DNA of 64,000 nucleotides from Pseudomonas viridiflava (GCF_900589395.1 NZ_UUIS01000092.1:49131-113130), one strand, 5' to 3'; shown: positions 1 through 8,693, counted from the stretch's first letter. Numbers and translations: made by a program. The notes: generated by a model not told the origin, from the letters alone.

Positions 1-351
1 TGCTTCATCGGTGCGGCCGCCAGCTACCGGGCCGGTGCGCACATGGCCGTGTCGATGGCCACCGACCGCATGCCCGAGCCACTGCGCAAGCTATTGGCCG
101 TGGTGGTGCAATTTCTGATGATCGCGGTGTGCGTGTACATGACCTGGTACGGCACGCGCCTGTGCATAACCACCTGGAACCAGTTCATGGCCTCGTTGCC
201 GGGCGTACGGGTCGGCATGACTTACGCACCGATCCCGATCGGCGGGCTGTTGACCCTGGTCTTTGTGCTGGAAAAACTCATCCTGGGCGATCAGAGCCAC
301 CGCAAGGTCGTGCGCTTCGACCACATCGAAGAAAACGAAGGAGCCGCCTGA
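1..351 (+). CDS. TRAP transporter small permease (DctQ family), 5' end outside window
   Basis: The reading frame is open from base 1 and ends with TGA at 349-351, so only the last 116 codons are present. The visible protein has hydrophobic segments around LLAVVVQFLMIAVCVYMTWY and PIGGLLTLVFVLEKLIL and a short charged tail, as expected for the four-helix DctQ subunit of tripartite ATP-independent periplasmic transporters. It is immediately followed, with no gap (TGA then ATG), by the large permease gene. The two inner-membrane subunits use an ion gradient to import an organic acid handed over by a periplasmic DctP protein, whose gene presumably lies upstream of the window. The nearby galactarate/glucarate genes make a sugar acid a reasonable substrate guess, but that is inference. 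Confidence 0.9.
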   Translation, partial: CFIGAAASYRAGAHMAVSMATDRMPEPLRKLLAVVVQFLMIAVCVYMTWYGTRLCITTWNQFMASLPGVRVGMTYAPIPIGGLLTLVFVLEKLILGDQSHRKVVRFDHIEENEGAA

Positions 352-1632
352 ATGGATGCCTTGATTCTCCTGGGCAGTTTCATCCTGCTCATCCTGATCG
401 GCATGCCGGTCGCCTATGCACTGGGCCTGTCGGCCTTGATCGGCGCCTGGTGGATCGACATTCCCCTGCAAGCCATGCTGATCCAGGTGGCCGGCGGGGT
501 GAACAAGTTCTCGCTGCTGGCCATTCCGTTCTTCGTCCTGGCCGGCGCAATCATGGCCGAGGGCGGCATGTCACGACGCCTGGTGGCCTTTGCCGGGGTG
601 CTGGTGGGCTTTGTCCGCGGCGGCCTGTCACTGGTCAACATCGTGGCCTCGACCTTCTTCGGCGCCATCTCCGGCTCCTCGGTGGCCGACACCGCCTCGG
701 TCGGCTCAGTACTGATTCCGGAAATGGAGCGCAAGGGCTATCCGCGCGACTTCTCCACGGCAGTGACCGTCAGCGGCTCGGTGCAGGCCCTGCTGACGCC
801 ACCGAGCCACAACTCGGTGCTCTACTCGCTGGCCGCCGGCGGCACGGTGTCGATCGCCTCGCTGTTCATGGCCGGTGTCGTGCCGGGGCTGTTGATGAGC
901 GCGATTCTGATGGGCCTGTGCCTGATCTTCGCCAAGAAGCGCAACTACCCCAAGGGTGAAGTGATTCCGCTGCGCCAGGCGCTGAAGATTGCAGCCGACG
1001 CGCTCTGGGGCCTGATGGCCATGGTCATCATTCTGGGCGGCATCCTGTCGGGCGTGTTTACCGCGACCGAATCGGCGGCCATCGCGGTGGTCTGGTCGTT
1101 CTTCGTGACCATGTTCATCTACCGCGACTACAAGTGGCGCGACCTGCCCAAGCTGATGCACCGCACGGTACGCACCATCTCCATCGTGATGATCCTGATC
1201 GGCTTTGCCGCCAGCTTCGGCTACGTCATGACCCTGATGCAGATCCCGGCCAAGATCACCACGGCGTTCCTGACCCTGTCGGACAACCGCTACGTGATCC
1301 TGATGTGCATCAACGTCATGCTGCTGTTGCTGGGCACGGTGATGGACATGGCCCCGCTGATCCTGATCCTGACCCCGATCCTGCTGCCGGTGGTGACCGG
1401 TATCGGCGTGGATCCGGTGCAGTTCGGCATGATCATGCTGGTCAACCTGGGCATCGGGCTGATCACACCGCCGGTGGGGGCGGTGCTGTTCGTCGGCTCG
1501 GCGATCGGCAAGGTCAGTATCGAATCGACGGTCAAGGCGTTGCTGCCGTTCTATGCCGCGCTGTTTCTGGTACTGCTGGCCGTGACCTACATTCCGGCCC
1601 TGTCGCTGTGGTTGCCTAGCGTCGTTCTCTGA
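352..1632 (+). CDS. TRAP transporter large permease (DctM family)
   Basis: 426 aa, the usual length for DctM. The sequence is hydrophobic throughout, with the typical family stretches GMPVAYALGLSALIG near the N-terminus, FFGAISGSSVADTASVGS around residue 100, and GLITPPVGAVLFVGSAIGK near the C-terminus. DctM is the subunit that forms the ion-coupled transport pathway in the inner membrane. The ATG lies directly after the stop of the small permease gene, so the two are translationally coupled. A strong intrinsic terminator follows 14 nt after the stop codon, closing the operon. The substrate cannot be read from the sequence. Confidence 0.95.
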   Translation: MDALILLGSFILLILIGMPVAYALGLSALIGAWWIDIPLQAMLIQVAGGVNKFSLLAIPFFVLAGAIMAEGGMSRRLVAFAGVLVGFVRGGLSLVNIVASTFFGAISGSSVADTASVGSVLIPEMERKGYPRDFSTAVTVSGSVQALLTPPSHNSVLYSLAAGGTVSIASLFMAGVVPGLLMSAILMGLCLIFAKKRNYPKGEVIPLRQALKIAADALWGLMAMVIILGGILSGVFTATESAAIAVVWSFFVTMFIYRDYKWRDLPKLMHRTVRTISIVMILIGFAASFGYVMTLMQIPAKITTAFLTLSDNRYVILMCINVMLLLLGTVMDMAPLILILTPILLPVVTGIGVDPVQFGMIMLVNLGIGLITPPVGAVLFVGSAIGKVSIESTVKALLPFYAALFLVLLAVTYIPALSLWLPSVVL

Positions 1633-1645
1633 TACTGCATGAATG

Positions 1646-1680
1646 AAAGGCGGGCCATTCTGGCCCGCCTTTTCTTTTTC
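1646..1680 (+). terminator. Intrinsic terminator of the TRAP operon
   Basis: Perfect hairpin AAAGGCGGGCC / GGCCCGCCTTT with a 5-nt loop (1646-1672), followed by a T-rich run (TTCTTTTT). It lies just downstream of the DctM stop codon. Confidence 0.9.
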
Positions 1681-1706
1681 TGGCCTTTTGCAAATGGATT
1701 GTGCTC

Positions 1707-2627
1707 ATGGCGGTTTCCGCATCTTCTCCTGTTCCATTGCCACGCCACGTGGCCGTGGCCCTGCTCGCGCTGCTGGCCTGCTGTTTTGCCGGCAATCACA
1801 TTGCGGCGCGCTTCGCTTTCGATGACGGCACCGGCGTCTTGCTGGCGATCCTGTGCCGCTCCGGGATCACCTTGCTGGCCTTGGCCGGCCTGCTGCTGTG
1901 GCAGCGCCAGTCACTGAGCCTGCCCAAGGGCAGCTGGCGTTGGCAATTGCTGCTGGGCCTGCTGATTGCCACCCAGAGCCTGTGCCTGTATTCGGCAGTG
2001 GCACGCATTCCGGTGGCGCTGGCGTTGCTGGTGGGCAACACCTTCCCGATCCTGCTGGTGCTGCTCGGCTGGGCGCTGGGCGGACCGCGCCCGACGCGGC
2101 GCACGGTGTTGTTGATGGGCATGATCCTGGTCGGCCTGGTGCTGGCGCTGGACGTGCCGGCGCGCCTGGCCAGCAGTGGCGAGTCCAACCCGCACTGGAC
2201 GCTGGGGGTCAGCCTGGCCTTCTGCGCGGCCTGTGTATTTGCCTGTGCCTTGTGGATCACCGATCACAAACTGGCCGCGGTGCGTGGCCCGGTGCGCAGC
2301 CTGCTGACGCTGGCTGTGGTGTTCGTGAGCATGATGGTCGCCGGGGCCAGTGGCGTGATGCCTTCGGGGTTATCGGCACCGTCCAGCAGCACCGGCTGGG
2401 TGGCCCTGGCCAGCCTGGTGGTGCTGTACGGCATGGCGTTCACCTTGTTGTTCGTCTGCGTGCCGCGCCTGAACATGGCGCAGAACGCGCCGGTGATGAA
2501 CATCGAGCCGATCGCGACCCTGATCCTGGGCTGGGCGCTGCTCAACCAGAGCCTGAGCACCGGACAGGTGCTGGGCGCAGCGGTGGTGGTCTGCGCAATC
2601 GTACTGCTGACCTGGCGCAAGGCGTGA
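1707..2627 (+). CDS. EamA/DMT-family transporter (probable exporter)
   Basis: 306 aa from the ATG at 1707; an in-frame GTG at 1701 would add two residues and has no better ribosome site. The protein has about ten hydrophobic segments arranged as two EamA repeats, a first half ending near residue 150 (LGWALGGPRPTRRTVLLMG) and a second half ending with IEPIATLILGWALLNQSLS, the usual conserved end of EamA repeat 2. Members of the drug/metabolite transporter superfamily mostly export amino acids or other metabolites across the inner membrane. Ligand unknown. The gene stands alone between the TRAP terminator and a REP element that begins 7 nt after its stop, so the REP may act as its 3' boundary. 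Confidence 0.85.
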   Translation: MAVSASSPVPLPRHVAVALLALLACCFAGNHIAARFAFDDGTGVLLAILCRSGITLLALAGLLLWQRQSLSLPKGSWRWQLLLGLLIATQSLCLYSAVARIPVALALLVGNTFPILLVLLGWALGGPRPTRRTVLLMGMILVGLVLALDVPARLASSGESNPHWTLGVSLAFCAACVFACALWITDHKLAAVRGPVRSLLTLAVVFVSMMVAGASGVMPSGLSAPSSSTGWVALASLVVLYGMAFTLLFVCVPRLNMAQNAPVMNIEPIATLILGWALLNQSLSTGQVLGAAVVVCAIVLLTWRKA

Positions 2628-2634
2628 TCCCCCG

Positions 2635-2775
2635 GTAGGAGCGCGCTTGCCCGCGACCGAGTGCGCAGCGCTCGCAAAAATTGTGTAGACGCTGAAAATC
2701 TACGACTGTAAATCTGCGAAACGCTGAAAATTTACGACTGCTAACGCAGCCGGTCGCGGGCAAGCGCGCTCCTAC
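2635..2775. repeat. REPIN (inverted REP pair, family A)
   Basis: Begins GTAGGAGCGCGCTTGCCCGCGACCG and ends with its inverted copy CGGTCGCGGGCAAGCGCGCTCCTAC-like arm. The spacer has sub-repeats of the type AAACGCTGAAAATTTACGACTG. The same element occurs at 30926, 36078, 36316, 53572, 56676 and 63120. Confidence 0.9.
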
Positions 2776-2793
2776 AGATCGGGCGTCTGACAA

Positions 2794-4086
2794 TCAGGCC
2801 GGTTGTGCAAGCGTCTCCACAGGTGGCGCAGCCGGCTCGCTGCGCACTTCGCGGGCCAGGTTCCACACCAGCACCGCGGCCACGATGTCGAACGCTGCCA
2901 GCACCACGAACAGCGGGCTGTAGCCGATCTGCGTGACCAGCACACCAAAGACCAGGGTAAACACCGCCGCGCCCAGGTAGCCGAACATCCCGCCCATGCC
3001 GGTGGCGGTTGCCACCTGGTCCTTGCTGAACGAGTCGGAGGTGATCGAGTACAAGGCGCCCGACAAGGTCTGGTGGGCAAACCCGCCGATGCACAACAAC
3101 GCAATGGCCGTGTACGGGCTGTCGACCAGGCCGATGCAGGCCGGGCCGATCATGCAGCTGGCACCGAACACCAGCACCATCTTGCGCGAGGTGAACAACG
3201 ACACCTTGCAGTAACGGTGAAAGAGCGGGCTCAAGTAGCCGCCCAGCACGCAGCCGATGTCGGCGGCCAGGAACGGCAGCCAGGCGAACATCGCCACTTC
3301 CTTGATATTCATGTGCCGCTCGGTCATCAGGTACAGCGGGATCCAGGCATTGAAGGTCTGCCAGGCCGGCTCCGAGAGAATGCGTGCCGAGGCGATGGCG
3401 TAGAAGTTGCGTTCCTTGAAGATCTTCTTCCAGGCGCCCTTCTCGCGCTGGGTGACCTGAAAGTGCGCTTCCTGGCCGCTGAGGATGTAGTCACGCTCTT
3501 GGTTGCTCAGCAGTTTCTGGTCCCTGGGATGCTTGTACAGCAGCAGCCACAGCAGGGTCCAGACGATGCCCGACCCGCCAACGATCAAAAATGCCAACTG
3601 CCAGCCGCTGTGCAGGATGGCCCAGACCACCAGCGGCGGCGCCAGCAAGGCGCCCAGTGACGAGCCGATGTTGAACCAGCCGATGGCCACCGAGCGCTCC
3701 CTGGCCGGAAACCATTCGGTGGTGGCCTTGACCCCGGCCGGCAGGCCCGCCGCTTCGGTCATGCCCAACAGGCCGCGCATGAACGCCATGCTCTGCCAGC
3801 CGGTCGCCAGGGCCGCACCGGCGCAGGCCACCGACCAGGCCATGGCAAAGACCGCAAAGCCCAGCTTGGTGCCGATGAAGTCGATGAACCAGCCGGCGAC
3901 CGGCTGCATCAGGGCATAGCAGATCTGCCAGGCCGCAACGATCTTGGCGTACTGCTCGGTGGAGATCGACAGGTCGGTCATCAGCGTCGGTGCGGCGACC
4001 GAGAGGGTATTGCGCGCAAGGTAATTGACGACGAGTCCGGCCGTGACAAGGCTGACCATCCACCAGCGGATGCCTTTAATTTTCAT
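2794..4086 (-). CDS. MFS transporter, anion:cation symporter (ACS) family, sugar-acid type
   Basis: 430 aa, twelve predicted membrane segments. Features of the ACS family (hexuronate, glucarate and related transporters) include LARNTLSVAAPTL after helix 1, a conserved GLPAGVKATTEWFPARER loop between helices 4 and 5, and GWFNIGSSLGALLAPPLVVW. It imports a carboxylate by proton symport across the inner membrane. About 100 nt upstream of its start (4187-4196) is GTCGTACAAC, the reverse of the GTTGTACGAY motif found at the galactarate operon, so the two loci may share the GntR regulator. The 3' end lies 19 nt from the REPIN at 2635-2775. The precise substrate (galactarate, glucarate, hexuronate) is inferred only from regulon context. 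Confidence 0.85.
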   Translation of the reverse strand: MKIKGIRWWMVSLVTAGLVVNYLARNTLSVAAPTLMTDLSISTEQYAKIVAAWQICYALMQPVAGWFIDFIGTKLGFAVFAMAWSVACAGAALATGWQSMAFMRGLLGMTEAAGLPAGVKATTEWFPARERSVAIGWFNIGSSLGALLAPPLVVWAILHSGWQLAFLIVGGSGIVWTLLWLLLYKHPRDQKLLSNQERDYILSGQEAHFQVTQREKGAWKKIFKERNFYAIASARILSEPAWQTFNAWIPLYLMTERHMNIKEVAMFAWLPFLAADIGCVLGGYLSPLFHRYCKVSLFTSRKMVLVFGASCMIGPACIGLVDSPYTAIALLCIGGFAHQTLSGALYSITSDSFSKDQVATATGMGGMFGYLGAAVFTLVFGVLVTQIGYSPLFVVLAAFDIVAAVLVWNLAREVRSEPAAPPVETLAQPA

Positions 4087-4186
4087 GGTGCACCTGAATT
4101 ATTTTTAGAGGGCGGGTGATTGCCTGGGCGCGGAAAAATACCGGCGAGACAATTTGTTTCAAAATAATTCTGGCACGTTACCAGAC

Positions 4187-4196
4187 GTCGTACAAC
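4187..4196 (-). promoter_or_regulatory. Candidate GntR/FadR operator upstream of the MFS gene
   Basis: GTTGTACGAC on the minus strand, a near palindrome around GTAC. It matches the motif seen at 12977, 13101 and 14045 near the galactarate genes. It lies about 100 nt upstream of the MFS start at 4086. Binding is inference. Confidence 0.4.
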
Positions 4197-4360
4197 GACT
4201 TTCAGGCAGGCCATGCTCCAGGATCCGGAAGGGGGAAAACTGTTCGTATACAGACCACAGGGTCACAGGCAGGAAGGGAAATTCAGAAGGGTTCAAGGCA
4301 GGGATCGAGGGTTATTCATACAGGCAGGGGGCTCGCCCCCTGCCTTACTGCTATGTGCCA

Positions 4361-4678
4361 TTATTCCTGGTCCTGCCCTTGCTGCCCGCCGCGTTTACCT
4401 TGCTGGCCACTGCTCTGGTCCTGCTGGTCACTGTCGGAGTCCTGTTGCTCCTGGTCATCGGCCTGCTGGGCAGAATCATTTTGCTGCGAGCCGCCTCCCG
4501 AGGCCTGTCCGCCTTTTCTGCCGGCTTCAGCGGCACGCTCGGGGTCATTCTTGAAATTGCCCCCGGACTCTTGACCGCCTTTATGACCGGCTTCGGAGGC
4601 CCGTTCAGGGTCATTGGCAAAGTTTCCAGGATTCTGGTTTCCGGTGTTTTCGTTGTCGTTGTTTTCTGATTCGGCCAT
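4361..4678 (-). CDS. KGG-repeat stress-related protein (con-10/YciG/GsiB type)
   Basis: 105 aa, very hydrophilic and lacking any membrane segment. It carries two clear KGG units of the form NF(A/K)NDPERAxEAGxKGGQxSGG (about residues 18-40 and 41-63), followed by a low-complexity tail rich in Q, D, S and G. Such proteins are small, heat-stable, hydrophilin-like products usually made under general stress or stationary phase. The molecular role is not established. On the minus strand AGAGGATAAGGAA precedes the ATG at 4678. The gene is single, flanked by the divergent MFS gene and the TauE/SafE gene. Confidence 0.85.
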   Translation of the reverse strand: MAESENNDNENTGNQNPGNFANDPERASEAGHKGGQESGGNFKNDPERAAEAGRKGGQASGGGSQQNDSAQQADDQEQQDSDSDQQDQSSGQQGKRGGQQGQDQE

Positions 4679-4849
4679 TTCCTTATCCTCTTGTCATGGC
4701 GAGCCGCTTCAGTGCGGTCGCACTGTTTATGAGGGGATGAGGGAGCAGTTGATCCGTGCAGTCGACCAGTGGCTGGACGAACGGATGAGCTATATCCAGC
4801 GCTTCTAAATCCGCACCACAACCAATCATCAGGCAATAAAAAAACAAAC

Positions 4850-4902
4850 GGTTATAACCTTAGTCCATATATTCATAACCGGCGGGTATATAAGCCGTTA
4901 TG
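4850..4902. promoter_or_regulatory. Palindromic promoter region upstream of the TauE/SafE gene
   Basis: Contains a perfect palindrome GGTTATAACC (4850-4859). An inverted repeat CATAACCGGC (4874-4883) / GCCGTTATG (4894-4902) surrounds a TATATAA stretch that could be a -10 element. The CGGTTAT/ATAACCG half-site recurs three times. This looks like a regulated promoter for the gene starting at 4952; the regulator is unknown. Confidence 0.4.
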
Positions 4903-4951
4903 CTGCCCGCCACTTTTTACCTGACAACAGATAACTGTGGTGTAGGGCTCA

Positions 4952-5740
4952 ATGATGGAAGTTGGCGGTCTTGGTTTTGTAGTGGCCGGCCTGGTGGTCG
5001 GTTTTATCGTCGGCATGACCGGCGTCGGTGGTGGCTCGTTGATGACCCCGATCCTGTTGTGGTTCGGCATCAACCCGGCGACGGCCGTGGGCACGGACCT
5101 GCTGTATGCGGCCATCACCAAGGCCGGCGGCGTGTACGTGCATAAAAAGAACGACAACATCGACTGGAAGATCACCGGCTGGCTGACCCTGGGCAGCGTG
5201 CCGGCGGTCTTGCTGACCCTGTGGTTTCTCAGCAGCCTGGACAGCTCGCCCGATGCGCTCAATGCCATCATCAAGCAGGCCCTGGGCTTTGTATTGCTGC
5301 TGACGGCCCTGGCGATCCTGTTCAAGAAGCGCCTGCTGGCGTTCGCACACAACCGTGTCGAAGGCCATTCGCTGTTCAAGGACTCCAGCCTCAACGTGCT
5401 GACGGTGGTCACCGGCCTGGTACTGGGCACCATGGTTGCCCTGACCTCCATCGGCGCTGGCGCCCTGGGCACCGTGGCGCTGTTCATTCTTTACCCGCTG
5501 CTGCAGACCCGTCGGCTGGTGGGCACCGAGATTGCCCACGCCGTACCCCTGACCCTGGTGGCCGGGATCGGGCATGCGAGCATGGGCAACATGAACTGGG
5601 AACTGCTCGGGTTTCTGCTGCTGGGATCTTTGCCGGGCATTTACATGGGCAGTCACATGGCCGGGCGCGTGTCCGACGAACTGTTGCGCCCGTGCCTGGC
5701 AGTGATGCTGGGGCTGATCGGCTTCAAACTGGCGTTCTGA
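4952..5740 (+). CDS. TauE/SafE-family (sulfite exporter-like) membrane protein
   Basis: 262 aa with about eight hydrophobic segments. The family signatures are visible in each half: GFIVGMTGVGGGSLMTP at residues 17-33, followed by PATAVGTDLLYAAITKAGG, and in the second half GALGTVALFILYPL with LVGTEIAHAVPLTL. Members transport sulfur anions or other small organic anions across the inner membrane; the substrate is often unknown. A second Met follows immediately, so the start could be 3 nt later. The palindromic region upstream (4850-4902) suggests dedicated regulation. An intrinsic terminator follows at 5848. Confidence 0.88.
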   Translation: MMEVGGLGFVVAGLVVGFIVGMTGVGGGSLMTPILLWFGINPATAVGTDLLYAAITKAGGVYVHKKNDNIDWKITGWLTLGSVPAVLLTLWFLSSLDSSPDALNAIIKQALGFVLLLTALAILFKKRLLAFAHNRVEGHSLFKDSSLNVLTVVTGLVLGTMVALTSIGAGALGTVALFILYPLLQTRRLVGTEIAHAVPLTLVAGIGHASMGNMNWELLGFLLLGSLPGIYMGSHMAGRVSDELLRPCLAVMLGLIGFKLAF

Positions 5741-5847
5741 GGGACGGACGGATGAATAAAGCGCATTCTCGTTTCATCCACATCGCTTTCACATCCTCTT
5801 CACGTCCACGGCTTTAAAGTTACCCCACTCCTTTGATGAATCCCCTT

Positions 5848-5878
5848 GGCTCGCCTCCCCCGGTGAGCCATTTTTTTT
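5848..5878 (+). terminator. Intrinsic terminator after the TauE/SafE gene
   Basis: Hairpin GGCTCGCC / GGTGAGCC followed by ATTTTTTTT. It lies about 110 nt after the stop at 5740. Between them is a 21-codon open frame (5751-5816) that I could not support as a gene. Confidence 0.8.
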
Positions 5879-5905
5879 GCCTGCTGTTTTATCCGTTGCA
5901 ACGGC

Positions 5906-6109
5906 TCAACGCACGTGAGGATCGCTGGCCGGCTTGAGTGCCGACACCATCACCGGCTCGTTGAGTTCTGCAGGCGCCTGCAACTGCGCCAGCCGTTCGC
6001 TGCTGTTGCCATTGACGACCTGGCGGCTCCATTGCCCGGCAATGCTGGCCAGCCAGCCCAGTACCAACAAGGCGGTGATCTGTAGCGTCCATTTGGTCAG
6101 TGTGGTCAT
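5906..6109 (-). CDS. Small single-span membrane protein, unknown function
   Basis: 67 aa from the ATG at 6109, chosen over an upstream in-frame start at 6151 because CGGAGAT lies the right distance ahead of 6109. One hydrophobic segment (TALLVLGWLASIAGQW, about residues 10-25) is followed by a polar stretch. No family recognised. It sits alone between the TauE/SafE terminator and the divergent DUF3182 gene. Confidence 0.55.
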   Translation of the reverse strand: MTTLTKWTLQITALLVLGWLASIAGQWSRQVVNGNSSERLAQLQAPAELNEPVMVSALKPASDPHVR

Positions 6110-6307
6110 GAGGCATCTCCGGTGAGCAGTCAATGACGGGGATATAACCACTGCTCTGTTGCAAAGCCATTGCAGTGCTGTTGCAAACGACCGCTTATCC
6201 GTGCACCGGAACTCCCGGCGACCGCCGCCCTTCCATACGTCATAAGGCCGGCCGGCTGCGGGTCGCCGGTCGTTGTTGCAGACAAGGCACCACCAAGGAG
6301 TCAGCCC

Positions 6308-7435
6308 ATGCGCGGATCAGGAACAGGCCATGGTCACACCGAAGTCGTTCTGCTCCCCACTGAAAAAACCCTGGGCCTGCACGAAATCGTCGTGCACCAG
6401 GCCCTGGCCCGGCAGCTGGCGCAGTTGCTGGGCGCCGAGTTCACCGGCACCTTCGAGGCGACCCGGCATCAGGACCGGCGGCTGTACTTCGTGCCTTCCG
6501 ACACGCTGGTCGACCCGCAACGCGCCCGACACTTGCACATTCGCAGCGCCGAAGACCTGTTTGGCGGCGTGGTGAGTGAACCGTTCATGGCCACCAAGGC
6601 CATCTCTCACGCCCTTCTCGCCCAAGCCCAGGCCCGACCTGCGGGCTGGTCCGAGGCCTTTCATGCGCAGGCCGGCGATGCCGTGCTCGCCGGTTTCAGC
6701 GCTTTCAGCGCAGCCGATGCGCATTTGGCCGGCCAGCAGTTGCTGGCCAAAGGGCCGGTGCGCATCAAGCCGGTGCGGGCCACCGCCGGCCGTGGGCAGG
6801 TGGTGGCCCGCACGGCCGACGAGCTGGCGGCGGCGCTGGCTGAACAGGATTTCGCAGAAGTGGCGCGCTGGGGCCTGGTGATCGAGCAGGACCTGCACGA
6901 GGTGATCACCTACAGCGTCGGCCAGGTGTCGGTCGCCGGTCACGTGGCCAGCTACCACGGCACCCAAGGCCTGACCCGCGACAACCAGGGCGCCACTGTG
7001 TACGGCGGCTCATGCCTGTGGATCGTGCGCGGCGGCTTCCAGGAGCTGCTCGACCAGTCATTGCCGGCCCCGGTGCGCCGCGCCGTGCAACAGGCCATCG
7101 CTTATGACCAGGCCGCGCGCGCCTGCCTGCCCGGCTTTATGGCCTCGCGGCGCAATTACGACATTGCCCAAGGCGTCAATGCCCGCGGCCAGCGCTGCTC
7201 CGGGGTCCTGGAACAGTCCTGGCGCATTGGCGGCGCCAGTGCCGCCGAAATCCATGCCTTGCTCGCCTTGGCCGCCGATCCTGCGCTGTCACGCCTGTGC
7301 GTCTCGACCCATGAGGTGTATGGCCGCGACGCGCCACTGCCCGCTCATGCCCACGTGCTGTACGAGGGCGACGACCCTCAGTTGGGCTTTCTTCGTAAAT
7401 ACATTCAGGTCCAGCCTTATGACTGTAAGCAGTGA
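6308..7435 (+). CDS. DUF3182 family protein (ATP-grasp-like)
   Basis: 375 aa from the ATG at 6308, which has AAGGAG seven bases upstream. The open frame extends back to 6170, but the extra N-terminal residues look non-native. The protein resembles the DUF3182 family: a central region with KPVRATAGRGQVVA (a possible nucleotide-binding loop), VIEQDLHEVITYSVGQV, and RDNQGATVYGGSCLW. This is reminiscent of ATP-grasp enzymes, so a ligase-type activity is possible but unproven. The last 17 nt overlap the start of the alpha/beta hydrolase gene, so the two are co-translated and probably act on one metabolite. Confidence 0.75.
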   Translation: MRGSGTGHGHTEVVLLPTEKTLGLHEIVVHQALARQLAQLLGAEFTGTFEATRHQDRRLYFVPSDTLVDPQRARHLHIRSAEDLFGGVVSEPFMATKAISHALLAQAQARPAGWSEAFHAQAGDAVLAGFSAFSAADAHLAGQQLLAKGPVRIKPVRATAGRGQVVARTADELAAALAEQDFAEVARWGLVIEQDLHEVITYSVGQVSVAGHVASYHGTQGLTRDNQGATVYGGSCLWIVRGGFQELLDQSLPAPVRRAVQQAIAYDQAARACLPGFMASRRNYDIAQGVNARGQRCSGVLEQSWRIGGASAAEIHALLALAADPALSRLCVSTHEVYGRDAPLPAHAHVLYEGDDPQLGFLRKYIQVQPYDCKQ

Positions 7436-8189
7436 AAGCATTGAAATCGCCGTCGGAGAACAATCGATCTGCGGCACCGTCCTGACCCCCAGCCCCAAGA
7501 TGCCGGGGATCCTGTTCGTGCATGGCTGGGGCGGCAGCCAGCAGCGCGACCTGGCACGGGCCAGGAACATCACCGGCCTGGGTTGCGTGTGCCTGACATT
7601 CGATCTGCGCGGCCATGAACGCACCGAGGCGTTGCGCACCACGGTGTCACGCGAGCACAGCCTGGAAGACCTGTTGGCCGCCTATGACAAGCTCGTCAGC
7701 CACCCGCTCGTGGACCCGGCCGCCATCGCGGTGATCGGCAGCAGCTATGGCGGTTACCTGGCGACCATCCTGAGCGGCCTGCGGCCGGTCAAATGGCTGG
7801 CCTTGCGCGTGCCGGCGCTCTACTGGGACGCCGACTGGGAGATGCCCAAGCAGGCACTGGACCGTGACCGGCTGGCGCACTACCGGCGCTCGGTGGTGAC
7901 GGCGGCCGACAACCGAGCCCTGGCGGCGTGCAAGGAGTTCAAGGGGGATGTGCTGCTGATCGAGTCCGAGCGTGACGACTATGTGCCGCACGCGACCCTG
8001 ATGAGTTACCGCAGCGCCTTCGAGCAGGCGCACTCACTGACGTATCGACTGGTAGATGGGGCCGATCATGCCTTGAGCAGCGACATCAGCCAGAGTGTGT
8101 ACAGTTCAATGCTGACCAACTGGATCAGCGAGATGGTCATCGGTGACCGCCTGACGGATTATCCCCATCATTCGGCCACCTGGTCCTGA
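7419..8189 (+). CDS. Alpha/beta hydrolase (S9/dienelactone-hydrolase-like)
   Basis: 256 aa from the ATG at 7419, which lies inside the 3' end of the DUF3182 gene (17-nt overlap). Motifs fit an alpha/beta hydrolase: an oxyanion region FVHGWGGSQQRD (about 30-40), nucleophile elbow GSSYGG (about 107-112), an acidic residue in ESERDDYVP and the catalytic His in DGADHAL near the C-terminus. No signal peptide, so it should act in the cytoplasm on a soluble ester or amide. The pairing with DUF3182 suggests a two-step reaction (ligation and hydrolysis), but the substrate is unknown. Confidence 0.85.
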   Translation: MTVSSESIEIAVGEQSICGTVLTPSPKMPGILFVHGWGGSQQRDLARARNITGLGCVCLTFDLRGHERTEALRTTVSREHSLEDLLAAYDKLVSHPLVDPAAIAVIGSSYGGYLATILSGLRPVKWLALRVPALYWDADWEMPKQALDRDRLAHYRRSVVTAADNRALAACKEFKGDVLLIESERDDYVPHATLMSYRSAFEQAHSLTYRLVDGADHALSSDISQSVYSSMLTNWISEMVIGDRLTDYPHHSATWS

Positions 8190-8201
8190 AGCGTACAGGC
8201 C

Positions 8202-8417
8202 TCAGTAGCGCGCCGGGCCCGACTGATGACGTGGACCGGCCACGACCCAGGCCAGTACGCCGAGAATCGGCACGGCCACGATGCCGATGATCCACATGGC
8301 TTTATTACTTGCACTGGTGTGGCTGGAGCGCACCCTCATCACGGCCCACAGGTCCGACAGAATAATAAGTGCGACCAACAGCACAACTCCCCACAGCCCT
8401 GTCTCTGACATTGGCAT
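8202..8417 (-). CDS. PLDc_N-domain small membrane protein
   Basis: 71 aa from the ATG at 8417, preceded by AGGAGG at a 6-nt distance; an ATG two codons later is less well placed. Two hydrophobic helices (LWGVVLLVALIILSDLWAV and KAMWIIGIVAVPILGVLAWVV) flank a polar loop containing RSSHTSASNKAMW. This is the arrangement of the PLDc_N domain (N-terminal part of cardiolipin synthase-like proteins, often as a free short protein). Function unknown. It is convergent with the hydrolase gene, 12 nt apart. Confidence 0.75.
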   Translation of the reverse strand: MPMSETGLWGVVLLVALIILSDLWAVMRVRSSHTSASNKAMWIIGIVAVPILGVLAWVVAGPRHQSGPARY

Positions 8418-8606
8418 CTGAAACCTCCTGACCTTTCGGTTTATTACCCTGGCGCCAAATGCGACGCTCCTGAGTAGAAGAGGCCTGCACCGAGGGGAAA
8501 GTTCAGAGAAGTCAGATAAAACGCAGGGTAATTGCCGGGCGGTCCTGCGTGCCAATACCGATCAGTCAAACCGGTTTTCACCCGAGTTTGCGTCTGACAC
8601 TCAATT

Positions 8607-8693
8607 GTGGGAGGCCGCTCTGTTGGCGAATGCGGTGGTACAGGCGCAGGGCTTGTCAGGCCGTCATCGCCGGCAAGCCGCCTCCCACAACAG
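8607..8693. repeat. REPIN (family B, GTGGGAGGCGGCTTGCCGGCG type)
   Basis: GTGGGAGGCCGCTCTGTTGGCG facing CGCCGGCAAGCCGCCTCCCAC. Same family as the array at 21141-21538. The stretch 8418-8889 between genes holds this element and the next one and nothing else that I could identify. Confidence 0.8.

Noticed and set aside
5751..5816. 21-codon ORF after the TauE/SafE gene
   Set aside because: Weak ribosome site, no family, ends before the terminator; could be a leader peptide but no target gene follows.
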